Shown: piece after piece, positions 34,354 to 46,221 of the stretch
Numbering within the stretch: the stretch's first letter is position 1
Layout of the letters: each line of letters begins with the position of its first letter
Assembly (NCBI RefSeq): GCF_958295425.1
Contig: NC_081143.1
Coordinates: 24,559,281-24,623,280 of the forward strand
Direction of reading: 5' to 3'
Length of the DNA stretch: 64,000 nt
Source: Solea solea
Taxonomy: Eukaryota > Chordata > Actinopteri > Pleuronectiformes > Soleidae
Translations under genes and position numbers: made by a program
The notes under the pieces: generated by a model
Databases searched by the model: none
Seen by the model: the letters and a program-made list of their open reading frames with translations, nothing else
What the model was told of the DNA's origin: nothing

Positions 34354-34449
34354 CAGAGGAAATTGTTCCTCTGCTGTGCCTTTGATGTTCTCAGACAGGA
34401 TTGAGTCGATGGATTCCTCTGTCATTTGTTGTATGCAATAACTCTCTCT

Positions 34450-34452
<3 letters not shown>

Positions 34453-34512
<60 letters not shown>
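34453..34512. repeat. (TG)n microsatellite
   Basis: Pure TG tract of 60 bases, preceded by a short CT run. Confidence 0.95.
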
Positions 34513-34516
<4 letters not shown>

Positions 34517-34817
34517 CTCTTTAGGACCTTTCCTGGTATTAACTCACCTCGTCTAGACCAGTAGTCCTCATAAAAGACCAAAACCTGGTTCTAATGAGGG
34601 CAGGACTTCAATGGTAACCATTTAACACAGACAGAGCGTATCACAGCGACACGTTTGCGCATGTGCACTTTGCATTGTAGTACTTACACGACAGATGGTG
34701 CTATTGGAAAGCTGTTTCTGAAAGCTGACAAGTTGCACATTAAAAGGCAACATGTGGTCGTTACAGTAATTTCACTTGCGCAGAAAACTAACTGATTATG
34801 GTTAAGGTTAGGGATAG

Positions 34818-35062
34818 AGCTGAAACAATTACTCAATTATTAATCGATAACTAAATAATCGGCAACTATTTTGATAATCGATGAATCGGTTTTAAGCTTT
34901 TTTCTCTATTAAAACAAGATTTCTGATTGTTTCTGCTTCTTAAATGTGAATATTTTCTGGTTTCTTTGCTCCATATAACAAAGAAACTGAATCATTTTGG
35001 TTTGTCGACTAAAACAAGACATTCGAGATCATCATCATTTCCAGTTTTGATAAACACTAATC
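34818..35062 (+). mobile_element. hAT-like MITE fragment (family A)
   Basis: 'agagctgaaacaattactca', 'attaatcgataactaaataa', 'tatttgataatcgatgaatc'-type sequence and 'aagacattcgagatcatcat' match the left two thirds of 56355-56714. The right end is missing. Confidence 0.75.
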
Positions 35063-35300
35063 AACATTTTTCAACAAGTGTTCCAAGAAGAACAGTTGTG
35101 CAATATTAAAATGGTAAAGTGTGAACTGTCCACTATCAAAATGTATTGGTGACGTTACATGTTGCAGCTGAATATCCCTCACCCTTCCCGTCCATGTGTG
35201 TTGGAGAAACTATGTATCCCTCAGTTAGCATCAAAACATGTCCATTGTACACAAACAACAACAGAACAGACAACAAAAGGAGGACTTCCAGCAGCTCTGT

Positions 35301-35306
35301 TTTATT
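35301..35306 (-). terminator. Polyadenylation signal of gene 3 (probable)
   Basis: TTTATT on the plus strand, that is AATAAA on the minus strand, about 100 bases after the gene 3 stop codon. Confidence 0.5.
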
Positions 35307-35405
35307 TTTGTAAAGTTTTATACAAACACAATTTTCTGCATATTTGTCAGACTTCAGAGTCAGATGAATTTAACCCAAACAAAAGTCAAACAAACATAAT
35401 GACAT

Positions 35406-36350
35406 TCAGCATTTAAGGTCCGGGTCATTGCTCCTCTGCCAGTAATTCTTCATCAATGGTATGCCTGTTGTCATCACAACAACAGCTTTTGAAAGGCTGC
35501 AGTTGCTCAGTGGATGCTTGGGTTCCACTACAAACATACCGGGTGCAGGTGGGTGAGTGGGGGTAATGCCCAGGTGATTCAGACACATACCCAGGTAGGC
35601 GTCTTCAATGTAGAGTGGTTTAATCTGAGGAGAGACGCTGAGAATTTTGCCGGGAAGGTCCATAGACATGACATAGGCCATGCCCAGAGGATATGGGGGG
35701 TACTCTGGCTCAGCAATCACGTGTCTTGGTACGTAGAACTTTGCAAATGGGTTTCTTAAAACTGGACTGTGCCACCAAATCAAACCTGACATGTAGTTTT
35801 GTTTGGCCGTGCTCGGGTCCAGCAGAAGTTTAACCAAATTCAGGACGTGGAGTAATGTATCGGAGTCAATCTTTATGATGTAAGAAGTACTTTTACAGTT
35901 CGCAACCAGCCACTCCAGCATGACCATAGTCTTGATGGTCAGATTGAAGTAGCTGTCCCGGAAGTTGCTCTGAATCAGATCGTGGTGCTCCTGGTTCTCG
36001 TGCTGGAGCTTCTCTTGCACCTGCACGGCATCAGCTCCTCCAGGCTGGCCCAGTATGAAGAGGGTGTCCACCACCTGACCCAGAACCACTTTCTCACTCC
36101 CCCATGTCTCTCGAATGGCGTCCCGAACTTTCACCTCACCGGGTGCAACGGGGACCATCACAATCAGGAAGGGATCCCTGGTCTTACACACTGGTGTGTC
36201 ATCCATGATGAATTTATAGCTTCCTGGATAGGCCACATATGACGAGGACGAGCTGATAATCAGTCTCCCATCAAAGACGAGACAGATGAGGAAGATTCCC
36301 ACCGCTCCCAGGAGTAAAATGCGATTTAAACATCTTCTCCCTTTCCCCAT
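35406..36350 (-). CDS. Gene 3: beta-1,3-galactosyltransferase-like (GT31)
   Basis: A 314-residue type II Golgi glycosyltransferase of the B3GALT group, read from 36350 down to 35406. It has a basic tail (MGKGRRCLNR), a membrane anchor at about 11-27, and a stem of only about ten residues with an SSSSS run before the catalytic domain. Motifs are RDAIRETWG (76-84), DSD (162-164), EDAY with acidic residues at 249-250, and a C-terminal Cys. Sequons are at 136 and 283. The start lies seven bases after a splice acceptor (minus strand 'tatcttttccttag'). Read through the proposed exon 1, an in-frame TAA precedes it with no other ATG, and the next Met follows the anchor. It differs from gene 2 at about 50 of about 274 aligned residues, so the duplication is fairly recent. 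Donor and acceptor sugars are inferred only from the family. Confidence 0.92.
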   Translation of the reverse strand: MGKGRRCLNRILLLGAVGIFLICLVFDGRLIISSSSSYVAYPGSYKFIMDDTPVCKTRDPFLIVMVPVAPGEVKVRDAIRETWGSEKVVLGQVVDTLFILGQPGGADAVQVQEKLQHENQEHHDLIQSNFRDSYFNLTIKTMVMLEWLVANCKSTSYIIKIDSDTLLHVLNLVKLLLDPSTAKQNYMSGLIWWHSPVLRNPFAKFYVPRHVIAEPEYPPYPLGMAYVMSMDLPGKILSVSPQIKPLYIEDAYLGMCLNHLGITPTHPPAPGMFVVEPKHPLSNCSLSKAVVVMTTGIPLMKNYWQRSNDPDLKC

Positions 36351-36357
36351 TAAAGCT

Positions 36358-37241
36358 CTAAGGAAAAGATAACTCTAGTTATCACACAGTAGCACCATCA
36401 CCCTGGAAATGTTTCAGATAAAACAGCAAGTGACCAAAGAAAGACACAGACTCCGGGTCAAAACTAAAGGACGTAACGTTTTCTTTGTTCCGTGTGCAAT
36501 CAATGTTTGCATTGTTTTTTTATTGACATTTATAATAACGTGGAAACGTCATTGTGTATCTTCATGTCCAAGTCTATTATGTTTTCTGCTCACTGCAAAA
36601 CAAAGGTCCCTTGTAGGGACAATATAGCTCTGAACTGGTTTATATAAATTACTCTGGCAATACAGAAATCTTATTCTGGAAACTATATTCATTTGACGAA
36701 TGACGTGGACAGGTGAATTGGCGTTAATTAAGGTCACTTAAGTGAGAAATTTCAAGATTCAAAGACTTTTACTGTCAATTTTTCTTATGTACAGGACATA
36801 CAGAAACATTTAAATACCGTTTCTCTTCTCTCCTTGGTACTGAAAGTTTTAATATAAAAAATAAATAAGTTAAAGCATTTTAATTGTTTTTAATTAAAAG
36901 GTAAACCATTACAAATTAATGTGAGATTTGTGTTCCCTTGTCCTAAGTAACTTTGACTCTGAGTACATTTTAAATAAGCTACTTTTTACTTTAACTTGAG
37001 TACATTTTTATACCAGTACTATCACCTGTACTTAAGGTAAATTTTTATCAAACAGTGGCACTTTTACTTGAGTAGAATATTTATAGTAAAACAAAGTTAA
37101 ACTCGACCAGAGTGGTTTTGTCGGATTTCTGGCACGATGCCCTGAAGGCATCAGGAATCCTCATTTCCTGCTTCTTCTGCTCTCACTCTCAGACGTGAGT
37201 GTGAAAACAACAACGTATGAGCAGGTACAAAAAAAACTCAC
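36358..37241 (-). other. Intron of gene 3 (proposed)
   Basis: On the minus strand it runs from GTGAGT (37241-37236) to the acceptor at 36358-36359, about 0.88 kb. It contains a retroposon-like piece at 36745-36840 ('gattcaaagacttttactgt'). Confidence 0.5.
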
Positions 37242-37400
37242 CGCGGAGACGCAGCCAAAGACTCGAGACACTCTTAAGTTCTCTGGATCCTTCTTTGCTA
37301 AGTCTCTGGGGCTTTGTGTTGTGTCTTTAATGAAGTAAATTCAGCTGCGAGTCACTTCCTTGTGGAATACCTGGGAAACCGGAAGTCGAGTTTTTTGTTT
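37242..37400 (-). promoter_or_regulatory. Probable untranslated exon 1 and promoter of gene 3
   Basis: On the minus strand the segment ends 'gcgtctccgcg' followed by the GTGAGT donor. Upstream is an ETS-type site (CCGGAAGT on the plus strand at 37379-37386, ACTTCCGG on the gene strand). In-frame reading into exon 2 shows a stop and no ATG, so it is untranslated. The transcription start is not known. Confidence 0.45.
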
Positions 37401-38932
37401 TTGTAAGGAAGCGGAATGAACCGGGAATCAAATGAAAATCGCGAAATCCCGACATGGAGTGTGTGTGTGTGTCTGTGTCTTAATGATTATGTAATTGGAG
37501 TGAACTTTCACTCTCTCTACTCTGGTTAGTTTTTTTTGTTCAAAAAGTTGATAATTGCATGGAATATTTTCCAAAAAACTAAGTAATTTTCGTTTTGTTT
37601 TGTGTCTTGTCTTTAGAATGTTTACAAAGGGGGGTGAAAAAGTTGAATCATAAACAAAAGAGTAAACAAAACAGATCAGTGATTGTTCCACACAGTCTTG
37701 TGTGTGTGTGTGTCTGACGAAATACAGTTAGATGGATTTCACTCATGCGGCAGGATTGTGTGTTTCCTTCACGCAAAGTATTCAGGTTTATGGCAGAAAG
37801 CCGGTACATATGTCACTAGTCGCTTTTTTTAAAGTCACTGGGGCCCTCAGTGACTATAAAAAAACAACAACCGCTAAATATGCACACGGAAAATGGCACG
37901 CATAATAAACAGACATTATTTCCCTTTCTTTCCCCTGGCTCGGTTCATTCTGTCTCCATTTCTGTTATTATATGTCATGCCGTCGTATAACGTCTTCTGT
38001 TTTGGGGATAACGTTACAGTCCTGTCATACTGTATATACACCACAGTGTTTTGAGTTGTTCCAAGTGGACGGAGATATTTCCCGAAACGACGCAGTGTTT
38101 ACGGGGAACTTTTTGAAAAGAGCAAAGAAAAAGATAATTTATGTTTCTTGCCGTTTCCGTCTGGACGTGGCTTTAAATGATCAGAAGAATGGTCACTTGG
38201 TATTCAAACTGGGACAGCACTAAGAGGCCTACTGAATATGGTGTCAGCCGACTACAACATAACAAAATAAAACTATTTATTGTAACCACGACAATGACTT
38301 GCCAAATAACTAGGTGAAAGAGCACCTGAAGGGCGAAAGGTCGCCAGTCCATCACGAGGCAAAACACATTAATTGAGAGGTTGAGAATATTCTGCAAAAT
38401 TTGTGTAGGGACCCAAAAAAGGGGAGATCCCTTGACCAATCTGTGGGCCCAGTCTTGGTCAGAGGTCAGGCCAGTTTCTGAACTTCTCGTAGAGCTGACA
38501 TGAGGATGTACCAACAGTAAGGAAAAGATAAAATGAGGTCATCTTTGCTGCTACAAATCCACCCAAATGAAATACTCAAGAAAAAAAACACGTCCCGCTC
38601 TAAATAAGCAGCGAAGCGCTCATTTATCCTCGTGTCCCTGTTTTGTTCTCCCCGCTCTACAGTATGTCTCGCTGTCCGTCACACACACCATGAACGAACC
38701 GTTAATGTGAATGTAAGCCAGACCCAAATGGTGATTTAAGGGAAGCAGACAGCGAGAGGGTAAAGGCCAATCTCTGGGTCTCATACTATCTCTCCCCATT
38801 CACCAGCTCATAAATAATCACAGTCACACTGTGACATGAGAGAAACCTGCTGCAGGCTGAGATGAAGGATGGCAAGGGAGGAGACACGAGAGCGGAGGGA
38901 TGAGAGAAAGAAGACAGGTGTGTGAAGAGAGA

Positions 38933-38973
<41 letters not shown>

Positions 38974-40584
38974 CTGCTTCCACTTCAGAGCATTCAACAC
39001 ATTATTTTTTCCTGAAATTTGGTCAAAACCGAAAGTTCACAGACGTCACCTGCAACCGGGCCCCTGTTGGATGACACCAGCGGTCAGTCACATTGGGACA
39101 CATTCATAAAAAACATCATTTAGAATTGAGACCATTAAAAAAGTGACACCATAAATCAAGTGAGAAGTAGAAGCTTATTTTCCACACGCACTTTTTGTAA
39201 AAAGTCGCCACCTGGTGGACAACTGCTACCACTGTCCTTATTTCTGGGCTTCCCTTTTCTAACTGGAAGACGAGTGGGTTCATTTTTATATACAGATCTA
39301 TAGTTCCCATCCACTGCCATTAAACTAAAATTGGGTTAGTTTATTTAAATAAGCAGTAGGCTGCACAACGTTAGTCAACGCTGAACCCTGATGATCAATG
39401 ATCAGGGATATAAAAGTGATAAAATCAGCAAATTATTGCATTTGTGAAGCTGGAAATAGCATACGTGTTGATCATTTATGCAAACGACCCACAAAAAACT
39501 GTTTGATTATCAGTACATTTGTAATAATTCACTGCAAAAAAAACAAAGTAAAAGTCTTTTTCTGGAAAAATTGTTCTTTGGTGTCTAAAAAGAAAAAAAA
39601 AAGCCATGAGATGCAATTTTAAGAAGAAATATGGTACAGTAACTTTGTTTTAATCAGATATTACATCTTATATCTCAGCTTTAATTACCAGTGACAAGGT
39701 AAAACAATGGTTTGCATAAAATCTCAGCTTGATCAAGCGAAGGAAGACTCTTTGAGTAAAGTATTAAAGTATTCTAGCCAAGCAAAATCTTCTGAAAACA
39801 AGAATATTTTAATCAATTGAATCTTTGGCTTATTTCTGTGTTTGTCATTTCTATACATTTCAATTCTACTAAAGAGACTGTTTTTATCTCTTCTGCACAT
39901 GATGTACTTTTGTGTCTATCTTTACAAGAATCTTTTCACAAGTTCACACGTCCAGTGTGATCAGTGTCGATACAGATCTTTGATCTAAAAATAATCCTCT
40001 CCAGTAGCCTTGCAAAAATCTTCTCCCTCCCACACTGCGTTAGGTTTGTTGACGTGTACGTCAACCGTGCTCGTTCTCTTCTCTTTACATTTTGTAAAAA
40101 ATTCCTCCTGACCACAAGCCCCCCCCCCCCCCCCCCCCACACCCCGCCACTCAGGTTCTCACGATCCCTGTCAAGAGAGTCACTGTGGGCTGTGAGAACG
40201 AGCCGTGGCCCCCGGCCACGCTGTGGTGTGCTGCCTCCACGCAAACACACACATATAAACACACACACACACACACACATGCAAACACAGACACAAACAT
40301 GTCACAAGTCAATGTATAAACACATCCAAGCAAGCAAACACAGAACATGGCGGCGTCTCCGTCCTAATTCTTTCTCCACTGTACTCAAAACAACACAGAC
40401 AACTTTATGCGTGAGCTTGTTTGATGTATTTTTATGCAGGAAATGTGTAGAATACATATTTGCTGTTGCAGCACTGACACAAACAGCCCATAATTTTAAC
40501 ACAGGAGCAGGGTTGTAGTCAGTATGTGGGGAAAAATAAGTGCCAGTACTCCCCTTATCCATATGAGGCGTGTATTAAACTATC
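37401..40584. other. Gene-free stretch
   Basis: No exon is recognised. Contains (AC)n at 38933-38969, a poly-C run at 40119-40138 and (AC)n near 40260-40280. The poly-C and AC tracts generate several spurious open frames. Confidence 0.5.
38933..38969. repeat. (AC)n microsatellite
   Basis: Pure AC tract. Confidence 0.95.
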
Positions 40585-40900
40585 TTTAACCCTTAGAACA
40601 CAGAGCATTCACGCCGCTTCTTTTCCATTACTAAAAATGTACAGTATGTACAGAGGATGCAATCTGATGACAGTTAGTTTTCCATTTTCACCAACTATAT
40701 AAACACACCTGGGAAAAAGTACTCAAAATGTTTAAAAATCCGATTTAATTTGTGAAATTCACGGTTCAAAGTTCGCTTGGCTCCTTTTTAATGAACAGAA
40801 AAAAGTGTCTGTTTTGTGACTTCTGCACAATTATTGCTACTCTATGTCACTTTTGACGATTTTGAAATGAATCATAACTTTAACTCAAAACACATGAGAA
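40585..40900 (+). repeat. Dispersed repeat family D, copy 2
   Basis: Collinear with 17257-17577. It has extra sequence in the middle ('ttcaaagttcgcttggctcc'). Confidence 0.75.
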
Positions 40901-42495
40901 GATGGAAAAAAAAACCACATTTATTTATATATTCAGTCCATATATTGAAGTAAAAACTGGAAGTCAGTGGATATAACTAAAAGCCAGTGAAAATTAGACA
41001 CGACTCATAGGGTGCAAATAATTATTCTGGACCATAATGATGGATTTATGAAGAGAACCTTAAACCACAGGTGTCAAACTCGTGGCCTGCAGACCAAATG
41101 TGACAAATGTGAAGACTGAATATCAGGAAGAGTGGAAGAGGAAGAGGAAGAATATTGTATGTGGGAGAGTATGATTGTGTTCTTGTGCATGAGTATAAGT
41201 TTCAGTTGTGCCTCTTGTTGGCCTCACGCTGTTATTTTGAAATGTGATCTTGGGGGGATCCGGGCAGGGTAAAGTCAAGTTCAAACGATTGGCACATCCA
41301 TCCGTTATTTAAAATTCGTAGAACATTTTTTCCTAACTTGAACCTTTGGGTCGGCTGCGGTGCTGTCGCTGTGGCGATGGCGTCCGTCCTCTCTCGGCGT
41401 CCGACCACAGCTCATTAACGGCACTGACGACTCTCGAGCAGGGACTTGCTGTGAGAAACGTCATTAACATCTGTTTGTGGCCGGGCTGGAGGTCGAAGGC
41501 CGTGTGAAAACAAAACAACAACACTGACGAGGCTAACAACTGCAGGCTCTGGAGCAGGGACCAAACATGGGTTCCCATGACTGTGTCAACCCCCTCCCTC
41601 CCTCCCTCACTCCCTCCCCTGCTGTTTTCCTTCCGCCATTCCCACTTGCTATTATTATTATTAAATATCACCATCTTTCTCTCTTTTTTTACCTACCGTA
41701 CTCCACACTTTCTGTCGTATCTCTCTCTCCACATGTCTCTCACCCCCTTGCCCTCGTTTCTGTCCTCTCTTGTCTGTCCTGTCCTCACTTGCTCTGCATC
41801 TGCTCCTCCTCCCCTCTTTCTCTCAGAGCATCACTCCTCTCCCTCTCTCTCTGCCTGACAAAGATAAGACATAACTCCAGCAGCTGGATGACAAAATAAG
41901 TCTTTCCTGTCGAGCTGGGAATCCACATGTCCACGTCACTGAGAGTTTGTCCCTGTCCCGGGACACACATTTTGTCCTGCACCACCTGTTTTTGTCATGC
42001 ACTTAAAATGCTGTACATGAAAGAATGATTGTGTCCGTTTATAAAACATTGTTACAAGGAAATAATATGAAGAAATATGTCTATGAAAGCACAATTTACT
42101 ACATTTTATATCATTTGTGTAAAATCTCTTTTTTCCCCCCCTGCACTTTGTCTCAGAATAGAAAAAGAGGCACATGTTTACACGATTTTACAGTTTATTA
42201 AAAAGGTCCCGAGTGCTTTGCAATGACCAGAAATATCACTTAGACATGCAAACAGAAACACTGGCCCTGTGACCTCTGTGACCTCTGTGTGTGTGTGTGT
42301 ACAGGTGGCAACTTCATCACCAGTGGAGAAAAGTTCTATTAATATACCAGAATCTGGAAGAAGGGGGAGGAGGAGGAGCCCGTGTGTGTGTGGGGGGGGG
42401 GGGGGACAACGACACAGTGATATAGTGACAGACAAAAAAAGTTTCATGATAATTTAGATCCATTGTCTGGAATTTAAGTAAAGGTTGGGGAGGCA

Positions 42496-42554
<59 letters not shown>

Positions 42555-45213
42555 ACCGAGAGAAAAGACATGGTTTTTCTGATTTCTCTAAACACAGAGT
42601 CTGACTGCCCCCCCTGGGGAGAACAACTCCAGGCCTGAATTCCTTTGTGCTACTTCATGTTTTCCTCTGTCATTTCTCCATGAAAACACAGTCTGTGTGC
42701 CGGCCGTCATTAAAAACCAACCTCTGCTCGCAGCTGTAACGTACACGTTCAGGTAAACGCGTACATGTAAGCACACTTCAGCCAAACAAAAAAAACAACA
42801 CACACATGAGAACACTCCCCTGCACCTCATCACATCTATGTTTTCCCGCCTTATTTACATTTCTGTAAAGCCGCTAATCCGAGAAGGCTGTGCGTTTGGG
42901 GAGAAAAGCGAGGTTCTTGCATGGTCGGAAGTCATTTCCGCTGCGTTGGGGAGGTCTGAAGGGTCAGAGCCTTCCCCAGCCCCGACTGTGTGAATCACAT
43001 AAACACTCAAAACACTCCCACTCCTTATGAGTGCAGTCCTCCTCCACTGCTGCTGCTGCTGCTGCTGCTGCAGGAGACACGCTTTGTACACACCACTCTC
43101 TCCATACACTACAGTTAAATAGTGTCAACACAACACAATCCACAAAAACGACGAAGAGGCGACACAGGGTTGAATTTCACGTACGATGTTTCAGAAGACA
43201 GAACTACTACCTTCTCTATGCCACCATTAAGATTTTTAGCTCTCTCTTTTGTTTTTAAAATTTCAGCTGAATACTGTATTTTTACTGCCTGTATTATATT
43301 TTTTTTTTTTGTATTTTCTGCACTTTTAATCATGTATTGTAAGGTGACTTAAATTAAATAAATTATTATTATTTCTACAACAAACCTGAAGCCACATTTG
43401 GAGCGTGTCGTCCACTAATCTCTGCAAAGGTTATACGAGCTGCTGAAGATAATACGTCCAAATGTCTCATTGTCTTGAAATTGAAACATATGTAATTCAG
43501 AAAAAAAATGTATTTTATTTTGAAGAAAAAATGAATCAGTAAAACAGTCACGTGGTGTGAATTCTTCAAAATCTCTTTTCCTCACTTTAGCTGTGACCCC
43601 TGCTTTAGCAATAGCTCTCAGCTCCACTAAAACAGCAGGGCAATGCCTTTATCTATGGCATGTGTCACAAACAGTATAAGCAAGCAACAAGGCTCTTATT
43701 GTGAAATATTTGCCGAGCCAGCAGACGTGCAGCTTCGAAATGAAGGTTCACAGGTGTCTCTATCAAACGTGGGAGCAGATTTTGTGTCTAAATGCAGGAG
43801 AACTGGTAGATTGTGGAAATGTATTAAATGAAAACTCAAAAACAAAGACCCAAAAAACTAACAAACTGGTGGCCATGTGGCATAAACGCAAAAAGACCCC
43901 ATAACCCAACAGACAACTCAACAACACAGGTCTATAAATACAAGCAAAGAGACCAACGAGGGATGAGACGCAGGTGGAGAGCAAAGAGCTCAAGGTGCAG
44001 AGAATGAGTAATTAAGCAGGGGAAAATAATGCAGGAAGCTGATTGGCTGAGGAGGAGACAGTGGAACAGGGAGGACTAATGAGGATAGTGAGGGACAGGT
44101 GAGCAGAAGAAGAGACTGCGGGAGTCAGGACAACAGGAAATACTTAGAAATAAAGGAAAATAGCTTAAAAATGAGCAAAACAAAGATTTAAAAGTGAATT
44201 ATTTAGTGAGATTTTCTGAGTGAAACAGTGAGTGAATGAAACAGTCACTTTCAATCGAAAAAGACTTCTATGGAACATTTTCAAATAAATAAAATTTATA
44301 GACAATTATCTATAAATTATATTAAATAAATAATATTTTTAAAGGCATTCAAGAAAAAAACTGAAATATGGATTTAAAGAGCTTTGGAAACTTTTTTATG
44401 CTAATTCAAGTTCACTAATCAACAAAACATAATGTTAATAGATATTTCAATACAAATATGTGTTCTCATGTATTTTAAATGTGTTTTTTTTGCTTTGTTT
44501 TGTAAATTAAATTTGCGTGTGTGTGTGTGTGTACATGATAAAAAAACACTGTGATCCTGTGATCTCATGTCTGTTAATCAACCCTTTACAACACAACACA
44601 ACACAGGACTTTTAATCTCATCAGTTTCATGTATTGATTTCTTCCCATGAGAAAATCCCACTGCAGTGTTGCATTGTAAAGCAGCAGATCAAACACCAGT
44701 GTGAGGGATCAAGGTCGTCGTGTTTGTTTTCTCGCACTGCTGTCAAAATCTGTTCCTCTTTCTCAAGCTCGCACACACACACACACACACACAGCCCAGC
44801 TGGTCTTGTGCAAGGAGCTCAACTCACTGATAACGCTGCATACAGTAGATGGAGAATGGAGGCAAAGTGATTAAATCCCATGAAAATGTCCACTTTTCCT
44901 CACAATTAAACCACTGAGGTCTATGGCATTATCTGTTTGAACGTTTTTTTTAAAAAAAAAAAAGATAAATAAAATCAGCACTGCGTTGTACTAACGTCTG
45001 TGAACAAACTGATAATGTTGTCTTCTACTGACTGCAGCATAATTAAAGGCGCTATTGGCTGTATATACACAGCATCTCACTAAAGCTGCTGTCAGTGGTG
45101 TTAATCTAAACTCCCAAATCGTTGCTTGTGTTCCAATTCCATGAGTGGATGATGACGTAGAAGTAGTTGCAGATCTATGGAAGCCTGTTTCCACCAGAGA
45201 AGAAAAAAAAGAG
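40901..45213. other. Gene-free stretch
   Basis: A small CpG-containing patch at about 41345-41510 is followed by a C/T-rich tract to about 41860. Poly-G is at about 42392-42405, a long (AC)n at 42496-42551 and a (CTG)n at about 43049-43071. None has a supported exon. Confidence 0.5.
42496..42551. repeat. (AC)n microsatellite
   Basis: Pure AC tract of about 55 bases. Confidence 0.95.
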
Positions 45214-45379
45214 GTATAAAAAGATCGAAATTATGAGATAAAATGCCATAATTATGAGATAAAATGCCATAATTATGAGATAAAAAGTAATAATTATGAC
45301 ATAAAAAGTCAAAGTTATGAGATAAAAAGTCAAAATAATGAGATAAAATGCCATAATTGAGATAAAAAAGTCAAAATTA
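45214..45379. repeat. 21-bp minisatellite
   Basis: About seven units of 'aattatgagataaaatgcca' plus one base, with GCC/AGT(C) variants. The 21-base period is a multiple of three, so the minus strand reads an endless FYLIIMA-like heptapeptide. There is no sign of a gene. Confidence 0.85.
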
Positions 45380-45383
45380 TTGG

Positions 45384-45630
45384 GCCATCTCTTTCTGCAT
45401 GGAGTTTGCATGTTCTCCCCGTGTATGTGGGTTTTCCCCGGGTTCTCAACTCAAAATTGACCATAGGAGTGATAGTGAGAGTGGGTGGTTGTTAGTCTAC
45501 GGATGTGGCTCTGTGATGGACTGGCAAACTATCCAGGGTGTACCCCGCCTATCCTATGTCAGCTAAGATTGGCATAGCACCTGCAACCCTCCTGTGGAGG
45601 ATAAAGCTGTAGAAAACGGATGCATGGATC
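45384..45630 (+). repeat. Teleost interspersed repeat (family E), long copy
   Basis: Runs from 'ctttctgcatggagtttgca' and 'tgttctccccgtgt' through 'tgatggactggcaaactatc', 'gtaccccgcctatcctatgt' and 'cctgtggaggataaagctgt'. The order is the same as in the reversed copy at 49511-49852. Confidence 0.8.
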
Positions 45631-46221
45631 ATAAAACACTCACCATACTACCAGACATACCAGCACTAGAGATACATCAATGTCCATCCAGCTTGTTCTG
45701 GGTAGACCCCGAGTGCTCCTACTAATAGGAGTCATTCCAATTATGCCTAAACCAATTCAACGTTTGAGGTGGAAGAGTAGATTTTGGAGGTTCACATGAG
45801 CAGATTTGTTCAAAATGGTATTTCAACTGTATTCACTGGAGCGGCCGTGTTCCACTAGACACACTGACACACTCCGGGAATGTAAGGATTCTTCAGGTGG
45901 GTGTATAACCTTTTGTGCTTATTGCATTGGTATGTTTTGATTTAATTTGATTTAAGTACAGTCATGAACACACATGAGTAGAAGGGCAAAAAACAACACT
46001 ACTTAGAAAAGGTCAACCTTAATGAAAGTGACAAACAGGTTTGGAATTCATCTTGGACCAATCAGAAAAGTGATTGTGTAACATGCAGGTAGATTCGTTC
46101 CTGTTTGGGGTTAGGTAGGACAGGAATCTTCAGCTAGTGCTTGCAGTGCTGAATACATTGGTTTTGCATCAGCCATTAAAAGTGTGCACATTTTACTGTA
46201 TGGGTGTGTCTATAAGGCAAT
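45631..46221. other. Gene-free stretch
   Basis: No feature is recognised beyond a duplicated context. 45760-46035 resembles 49940-50275 (shared 'gaggtgaagg/gaggtggaag', 'tttgttcaaaatggtattt', 'gtattcactggagc', 'cagtcatgaacacac', 'gagtagaaggg'), so both probably belong to one dispersed repeat. Confidence 0.5.

Larger units (their letters stand above)
32282..35284. other. Intergenic stretch between convergent genes 2 and 3
   Basis: No supported exon. Contains (AC)n at 34315-34352, (TG)n at 34453-34512 and a family A MITE fragment at 34818-35062. The two long microsatellites are complementary (AC and TG) and about 100 bases apart. Confidence 0.6.

Noticed and set aside
45214..45379. CRISPR-like regular repeats
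   Set aside because: Units are contiguous without spacers and the genome is eukaryotic; this is a minisatellite.
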